Source: Nissolia schottii
Taxonomy: Eukaryota > Streptophyta > Magnoliopsida > Fabales > Fabaceae
Length of the DNA stretch: 64,000 nucleotides
Direction of reading: 5' to 3'
NCBI GenBank assembly: GCA_003254905.1
Contig: QANU01055992.1
Location: 91,603-155,602 of the forward strand
Under the pieces are notes generated by a model, which saw only the letters and a program-made list of their open reading frames with translations, was not told the origin of the DNA and did not search any database. Both the position numbers and the translations under genes were made by a program. Of the stretch, positions 59,738-64,000 are shown one piece after another. The stretch's first letter is position 1, and each line of letters begins with the position of its first letter.

Positions 59738-61899
59738 CTAATAGAGGGAANCAGACGCGGCAACGATGGCCCTATCTTGCCACCCGAGCAGCAAGCAGCC
59801 CCTGTCCTCCGTCAGCTTGTACCCATCGCACGAGTACAGCCCCAGCAATATCTTCGACTGAGTCACCGCGTTGGGACTCAGCGGCACTCCTTTGAACCCT
59901 CTCCCTTCCATGATCTTCCTCCACTTCTCCAGCCTCTCGTGCCTCTCGATCCTCTCCGCGCCCTCGCACGCCACGATGTTCCTTATCTCCGGCGCGAATA
60001 TATACTGCTCCACCTTCGCCCTCTGCGCCGACTCCGGCGGAAACGTCGCGTCCAGCGAGTCGAAGATCGCGGAGTAGTAATGGAGCGCCTCAAGGAACCT
60101 CCCAAGAAAATAAGGCCCGTTGTGGCTGGCTTCCTGCTCCACCAGCGTCACTATGCTCGGCGCTTGGTCCCGAATCATGGACAGCAAGCTCCCGAGGAAG
60201 TTGGTCGGGACGCGGTGGAGACGATTGACGGAGTTAACGGCCAGCGCCTCGCCGACCCGACGGTTGAACATGTGGGGCTTTAGCATCTCCAGCTGCTCTC
60301 CCACCGGGTGGAACTCGAAGGGGATGCGGAGGGAGTGGGCCAGTTCAGTCAGGCACCGGCCCGTCTCCCTCGCGGATTCGATGCAGGGCGCGACTCCAGT
60401 GATGCGGAGGAAGGGGGCACCGCCGGGGCGGGCCGCGAGGGCCTGCATGAAGGCGGGCCACTGGTATCCCTGGAGGATGTCGAGGTCGATGATGTGGACA
60501 CGCTCTTCGCCCTCGAAGGCCTCGAAGATGGCCTGGTTGGCTGTGAAGTGGGCGAACTTGACGTAAGGGCAGGCCTGGTAGACGATCTGGTAGACCTTGA
60601 GGACTTCCATGGAATTTGAAGGGCTAGGGTTGTTGTTGGAGGAGGAGGTGGTGGTGGCTGGTGACTTGGTGGTGGTGGTGATGAGGGATGAGGAGGCTAG
60701 CCGAGCTGTTAGGGATTCAGTAAAGCACGAGGCCACGCGCTGCATGGAGTCGCCGAGTGGGGTTACCACTCTGTTGAGGTGGTGGAGGTACCTCCTTGCC
60801 AGCATGTATTCCTCTTTCGCCACTGCCTCCGCGCATGCTAGAAGCAGGTGCACCAGTTGGAGCCCGCTGTCTTGCTCCTACGTATAATCATAAAAATTAA
60901 AGAAATATATATAGATAGATTTTCACAACAGAAAATGAAAGCTAAGTTGGAATATTCGAATATTTTTTGTGGTGAAGGAGGGAAGGATTTCTCTACCTGT
61001 TCCGTTCCGATTGGAATAGGCACCATCAGACTTTGTTGCTGTTGCAGTCGATGTGCTTGCTGCAGCTTCTGCTGCTTCTCTTGGTAGCGTTCTTGCTGCA
61101 GAGCCTGTGACAGGGAAGCACTAACCATGGACCCCATCTGGTGGTAGATGTCACTCTCCTGTGACAGCTGGGAAGAACCACCGCCGTGCACCACCGAGGA
61201 GGACTCTTCGCTCACCGATCCGCAGTACCTGGAGGAATTATTGTCCAAGATGGACGGAGGATTCGGCATGTCAAAGCACTCCGATGAACTTGCAATATTA
61301 TTACTGTCAGAAGACACTTTGTAGCCTCCCTGGTAGTCTTCCAAGAACTCTTCAATCGCTGGCAGCGAAAGGTTCTCGACGTGCTCCATATACTGATTGT
61401 TCGGCGAGTTGAACACCCTGTGGAGAGGGCTAAGCCCTTTCCCTTTGTGGGTGTGGCTACTATTATAGGCCCCAATCTGGGACGATGAGAAACGGGGCGG
61501 GGAGCACCCTGAGAGGCTCTGCCCCTGCATCGCGTGAGCGTAGTTGTAATTGCAATTGTAGGTAGAAGCCTGCGGGGAAGGAACCTCAGCGCTCCTCACT
61601 GGGGAAGAGATCATGAAATCGCCGTCAAGATGATCGGAGAAAAAGGACTCCCACATCGAACTGTCCGGCGACTGCACTTCCACGTCGCCATCAAGGTCGA
61701 ACTTGAGAGCGGGGAGGTTTAGGCTTGGAGGGGTGAGGCCAGTGCTGTGCTCTAAATCAGCAGAGGATTTAGTGGCGTCTTTGTTAGAATGCAAGGCTGC
61801 ATCGCTTGAAGGATTGGGGTGTTGGGGTTTGGTGGTGGTGCTGCCGCTGGAGTTCTCACTTTTGAGTGACACTGAGCTTCCACACAGTGAATTGATCAT
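59738..61899 (-). CDS. GRAS-family transcription factor, two exons
   Basis: Exon 1 is 61899-60997 (301 codons) and exon 2 is 60877-59738 (379 codons). They are joined by a 119-bp GT-AG intron (CAG|GTAGAG ... ACGTAG|GAGCAA) in phase 0, giving about 680 residues. The N-terminal 290 residues are Ser-rich and end in a Gln-rich stretch ([20 protein letters not shown], about 265-285). The GRAS domain follows: LHRI with [10 protein letters not shown] (from 311), VHIID at 428-432 in [18 protein letters not shown], a second leucine-rich part, a PFYRE-type region with [20 protein letters not shown] (about 555-575), and SAW (about 610-680) with [13 protein letters not shown] proteins are nuclear regulators of hormone response and development. 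Subfamily is not assigned: VHIID and SAW wording is closest to the SCR/DELLA/LAS side, not to PAT1, LISCL, HAM or DLT/SCL28. The last residues read RAIVAAS, then an undetermined base at 59751 and SLY-stop where relatives have SAW plus a few residues, so the C-terminus is uncertain. The start is the first ATG after a GA-rich leader. Confidence 0.95.
60878..60996 (-). other. Intron of the GRAS gene
   Basis: 119 bp, AT-rich, with GT at 60996-60995 and AG at 60879-60878 on the minus strand. Removing it joins GTEQ to [13 protein letters not shown] in frame, directly before the GRAS domain. Many GRAS genes have no intron, so an intron at the domain border is a useful subfamily marker. Confidence 0.88.
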
Positions 61900-62480
61900 A
61901 TTCTCTTTTCTCTCTTGTTTTTTGTTTGGCTTAGCTTTGTCCTCCCCTCTCAGCTGAGCGAGAATTAATTCTCAATACCCGAGAGGCCCACAAGGTAGGG
62001 TAAGTGCTGTGTTTGTTTAAAGTTCTCAATAAGTGGAACGTGTCTCAAATTTGTTCTCCCACGAAGCGTTTTGGTGCACCGTGTTCTATGGGCTATGGAA
62101 AGAGCAAAGACTCTATTTTCTCCCTTCTTATTGTTGAGAATGATTTTGTCACCCACTGCCACTAGCTTCCAGGTCGTATGAGAGAGGGAGGGGAAACAAG
62201 AGACAACGCCTCATTCCAATCGTTTTGTGATTGGAGGTTTGTCTTTGATAATCTCCCAATTGATGTCTTGTCAGGGGGTGCTAGCTGGTCTTTCTGAGGC
62301 CTCACTTTGTCATTTTCTGCTTACCTGTTTTAACTGTTTACCACCTGAAGGCTTTGGAATGCTTGATCTGGCAATAGAGGACAAAAAGTTGGGAGGGTCC
62401 ACTTGCTTTGGGCCGGCCCACCTGATTACAAGGTTCTTTTTATACTCACATTAATCATGGGCATCTGCTAATATTAAAAA
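61900..62480 (-). promoter_or_regulatory. 5' leader and promoter region of the GRAS gene
   Basis: On the minus strand the region just before the ATG is GA-rich (CAAGAGAGAAAAGAGAAT). No convincing TATA box was found within 300 bases. Open frames at 61965-62162 and 62227-62454 show no domain. The promoter is bounded upstream by a MITE at 62481. Confidence 0.4.
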
Positions 62481-62709
62481 CAAAAATGTTACGTGTATAC
62501 TTAATTTTATACACTCATACATACACCATTAATAATGTATAAGTTTTATTTTCACTAGTGCACAAACATTACAAGCTTATAGATGATATTCTCAATTATA
62601 CTTAATTAAGTGCACAAACATTACATTCATTAAAACACAAACTTTATGTATATAAGTATAAGGTGTATGTATGGTGTATATTTTTTTTTGTGTACGTGTA
62701 GCAGGACTC
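62481..62709. mobile_element. Mutator-type MITE (copy B, inverted relative to 39171-39397)
   Basis: 229 bp, about 88% identical by eye to the reverse complement of 39171-39397 along its full length. Flanks TATTAAAAA (62472-62480) and TCTGAAAAA (62710-62718) match at 7 of 9 positions, consistent with a decayed 9-bp target duplication. It lies about 580 bp upstream of the GRAS start codon, where it could affect the promoter. Confidence 0.85.
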
Positions 62710-64000
62710 TCTGAAAAAAAGAAAGGATGAAATAGCTATCAAGGCATCTTGGTTACTTAGAACTTGCAAATTAATAACACTATAATAATAAGAAGGAATT
62801 CTCGACACTAGATATTTGTTTATTTAAATAACTTTAAAATTTAAATATTATTAATGTTATTCTTTTTCATAAATGTTGATAATTCAAAAGACAGAAGTAA
62901 CCCACATTTATTAATGTAAAAAATCATCAATGAATTAGAGTAAAAAAAAAATTCTTGCATCAAAAGTAGCTAAATTTTTCTCTAATTTTGAAGAGAAAAG
63001 AAAAACCAAGATTAAATTTTAATTTTATACTATAAATAACCGAATTGTGTATCCTTTAATTCTTTTAATTGGTTGAACCCACAATTTAGTGGTTATTTTT
63101 GTACTTCGTTGAAACTAAGAGTCCAAAGACAACTCGCTTCCTCCCATTTCCCTCTCTTAGTTGAAAAAAAAAAACAATTTTAAATAAAATATGATATGGT
63201 TGGTAAACATATATAAAATTAAGAGTAAAATACAACTCTCTCTCCTAAGACATGCTTGAAGTACATTTCCCTCTCCTCCATTTTAAATAACAATTCCGCT
63301 ATTTATACACATAAAAAATAGTTACCCAACAGAGAAATATATATTACAAATTAGAAAAATATACATTATACACCAAAAAAACAAGTATTGTCACCAAACA
63401 TTTTTGCGTGTTTGTCCACACGTGAGTTTGGTATTGCTACAAAACAGAAGAACAAACATTATCACCGAACATTTTTACGTGCACATGCACACGTATATTT
63501 AATATTGCTCATTTTCTTTGTTTGACAATTTTTTTTTCTTTTTTGAAATTTTTATTTCTTTGTTTTGTAATGTGTGTTTGTCTATTTTGATGGTTATTTC
63601 TGAAGTGTAGAAATAGCATTAATGTTTAAAAACCTACGGTCCCCTCCTTAAGTTACATTTTAATCCTTCTTCTCATTTTTCACCAATATACCCTCCATAA
63701 TTAATTATACATGTATTTTTTTAATAAAATAAAAAATATGACTAATAATAATATAAAATTATTCTATTAAAATAACAAGTTATTAATGAAGTATTAACAG
63801 TTTAGGATAATTTTAAAAGAAAAAATTAAGTATTATTTCAGCAATTAGTTTAAAAATAATAATTTGTATAAAATATATATTAATATTTTTAAATGAATTT
63901 TTAAGAAAATACTTTATATTTTCTTTTAAAATTATTATAATTTTTATTTTATTACTATCTTTTTTTGTTAATAGAATAAGTTATTACATAACCATTGTAA
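62710..64000. other. AT-rich spacer with a direct repeat
   Basis: No gene. Two units, 63379-63438 and 63451-63509, share AACAxxxATTxTCACCxAACATTTTTxCGTG and end in ATATTGCT or GTATTGCT, a tandem duplication with a 72-bp period. The rest is A/T-rich. Confidence 0.6.

Noticed and set aside
59777-60887. Several plus-strand frames across the GRAS gene
   Set aside because: They are antisense to the conserved GRAS domain and arise from its GC-rich codon use.
59738-61899. Naming the GRAS gene DLT/SCL28, SCR or DELLA
   Set aside because: The VHIID and PFYRE wording does not match the DLT/SCL28 form I remember, and the N-terminus lacks the DELLA motif; I could not place it without a tree.

Overview
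This is an AT-rich stretch of a plant nuclear genome. The plant is a flowering plant and almost certainly a eudicot. A legume is my best guess from the general look of the repeats, but that is an impression and was not tested. Two genes look like active host loci. One is an intronless CC-type glutaredoxin of the ROXY1/ROXY2 kind (51859-52242, +). The other is a two-exon GRAS-family transcription factor (59738-61899, -). They face each other across about 7.5 kb. Nearly everything else is transposable-element sequence of many families and ages, AT-rich spacer, or microsatellite. Two assembly gaps (5961-6706 and 43961-44238) both sit beside microsatellites.

Layout. 1-5960: an L1-type LINE on the minus strand, interrupted by an apparent solo LTR (2588-4524) and abutted by the 3' end of a Ty1/copia fossil (1-1966); a Ty3-type LTR end and leader lie against the first gap. 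6700-14800: AT-rich spacer holding an RTE-type LINE 3' end (8345-8700), a GT/GA compound microsatellite and a clean non-autonomous hAT element (11918-12342, perfect 8-bp target duplication). 14815-24144: a Ty3 gag fossil, a partial CACTA transposase (16369-17635), a tandem duplication, a CACTA terminus ending at 20406, and a short gag-only LTR element with two 270-bp LTRs (20421-22688). 24145-33460: a full-length 9.3-kb CACTA transposon with matching TIRs and a perfect TCA/TCA target duplication; it carries remnants of both usual genes (TNP2-type transposase and a Transposase_24-type protein). 33461-41000: a MITE, a LINE 3' piece, a possible LTR, another CACTA terminus (37943) and a minus-strand copia fossil whose LTR holds a 227-bp MITE with a 9-bp target duplication. 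41300-43620: a decayed Mutator-like element pairing a plant mobile domain (PMD) piece with an opposed MURA N-terminal piece, with three hairpin modules on each side. 46745-50600: a copia gag/integrase fossil, LTR-like sequence and a Stowaway-like MITE. 51600-62200: the two host genes, with a CACTA 3' end, a tRNA-derived SINE and a palindromic MITE between them. 62200-64000: a second copy of the 227-bp MITE in opposite orientation, then AT-rich spacer.

How things fit together. The glutaredoxin and the GRAS protein are both regulatory. CC-type glutaredoxins bind TGA bZIP factors, and some GRAS proteins (SCL14) bind TGA factors too, but a link between these two neighbours is only inference. The transposon record shows repeated nesting, and one CACTA TNP2 family is present twice at about 90% identity. 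I did not find a clearly new biological system. The best candidates for follow-up are the PMD/MURA Mutator element with its hairpin arrays and the GC-rich gag-only LTR element.
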